From Lineus longissimus (taxonomy: Eukaryota; Nemertea; Pilidiophora; Heteronemertea; Lineidae): 64,000 bases of DNA. The notes beneath the pieces are model-generated. The model did not search any database, was not told the origin of the DNA, and worked only from the letters and a program-made list of their open reading frames with translations. The position numbers and the translations under genes are program-made. The DNA is taken from positions 5,153,501 to 5,217,500 of the forward strand of contig NC_088310.1 of the NCBI RefSeq assembly GCF_910592395.1, written 5' to 3'. Shown in pieces: positions 63,818 to 64,000 of this stretch (position 1 is its first letter; the number at the start of each line of letters is the position of its first letter).

Positions 63818-64000
63818 GTATTGATGAATACGACACTTGAGAACTTCGGTCCAGGAAATGACGATGGCTGCGCTGCACCTCCGTCTACAGTTTGCGCATA
63901 TGTAACTGACCGATCAGCTAACAGAGCCAGCAAGTGAAGTTAGACACCTGATTATGCGTGATTAATGTCATTTGCTGGATCTGCCAGCTGTTTGGTCCGA

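Noticed and set aside
1-64000. Possible tRNA, rRNA, CRISPR array or prokaryotic defence system
   Set aside because: No cloverleaf with plausible A and B boxes, no rRNA signature and no regularly spaced repeats were seen. Genes are intron-containing animal genes.

Overview
The window is animal nuclear DNA. The genes have introns with GT/AG borders, and their products have clear bilaterian orthologues. The sequence is AT-rich, with microsatellites and degraded transposons in introns and intergenic DNA. Most MTR introns are a few hundred bases, while those at the 5' half of the FOXN gene run to several kilobases, which suggests an invertebrate, most likely marine. I cannot place the phylum from sequence alone. 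No bacterial operon, CRISPR array, rRNA or tRNA gene was recognised.

Layout. (1) 1-4861: sequence downstream of the FOXN stop, probably including its 3' UTR; no gene seen. (2) 4862-23634, minus: a FOXN2/FOXN3-type forkhead gene rebuilt from seven coding exons (515 residues). Its 6 kb and 9 kb introns contain a fold-back repeat and CTCF-like and RFX-like sites. (3) 23635-44640: about 21 kb without a recognisable coding gene, holding a pogo-like MITE, a LINE/SINE tail and simple repeats; it may contain the FOXN leader intron. (4) 44640-45183: promoter-like DNA with a perfect 29-bp inverted repeat and a CTCF-like site. (5) 45184-45879, plus: CMC4, a 69-residue twin-CX9C protein in two exons. (6) 47005-57332, minus: cytosolic methionine synthase MTR, complete in 26 coding exons (1259 residues), converging on CMC4. 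(7) 57333-57960: promoter region shared by MTR and the divergent STX5. (8) 57961-61277, plus: Golgi syntaxin STX5, nine coding exons (349 residues), with a likely poly(A) signal at 62816. (9) 63238-64000, plus: a promoter-like cluster (TATA, E2F-type, CRE), an unexplained 77-codon ORF, and the first coding exon of the NHEJ factor XLF (NHEJ1), which runs off the window.

The genes do not form one pathway. They look like housekeeping genes (CMC4, MTR, STX5, NHEJ1) beside a long-intron transcriptional regulator (FOXN). MTR and STX5 probably share a bidirectional promoter. CMC4 and MTR end tail to tail. Exon joins were made by hand and checked for reading phase and for agreement with my knowledge of the families; no transcript data or database search was available. 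I found no undescribed multi-gene system. The most interesting points are the upstream ORFs overlapping the long-form STX5 start, the hairpin beside the CTCF-like site upstream of CMC4, the repeated RFX-like palindromes, and the small frame-preserving FOXN exons.
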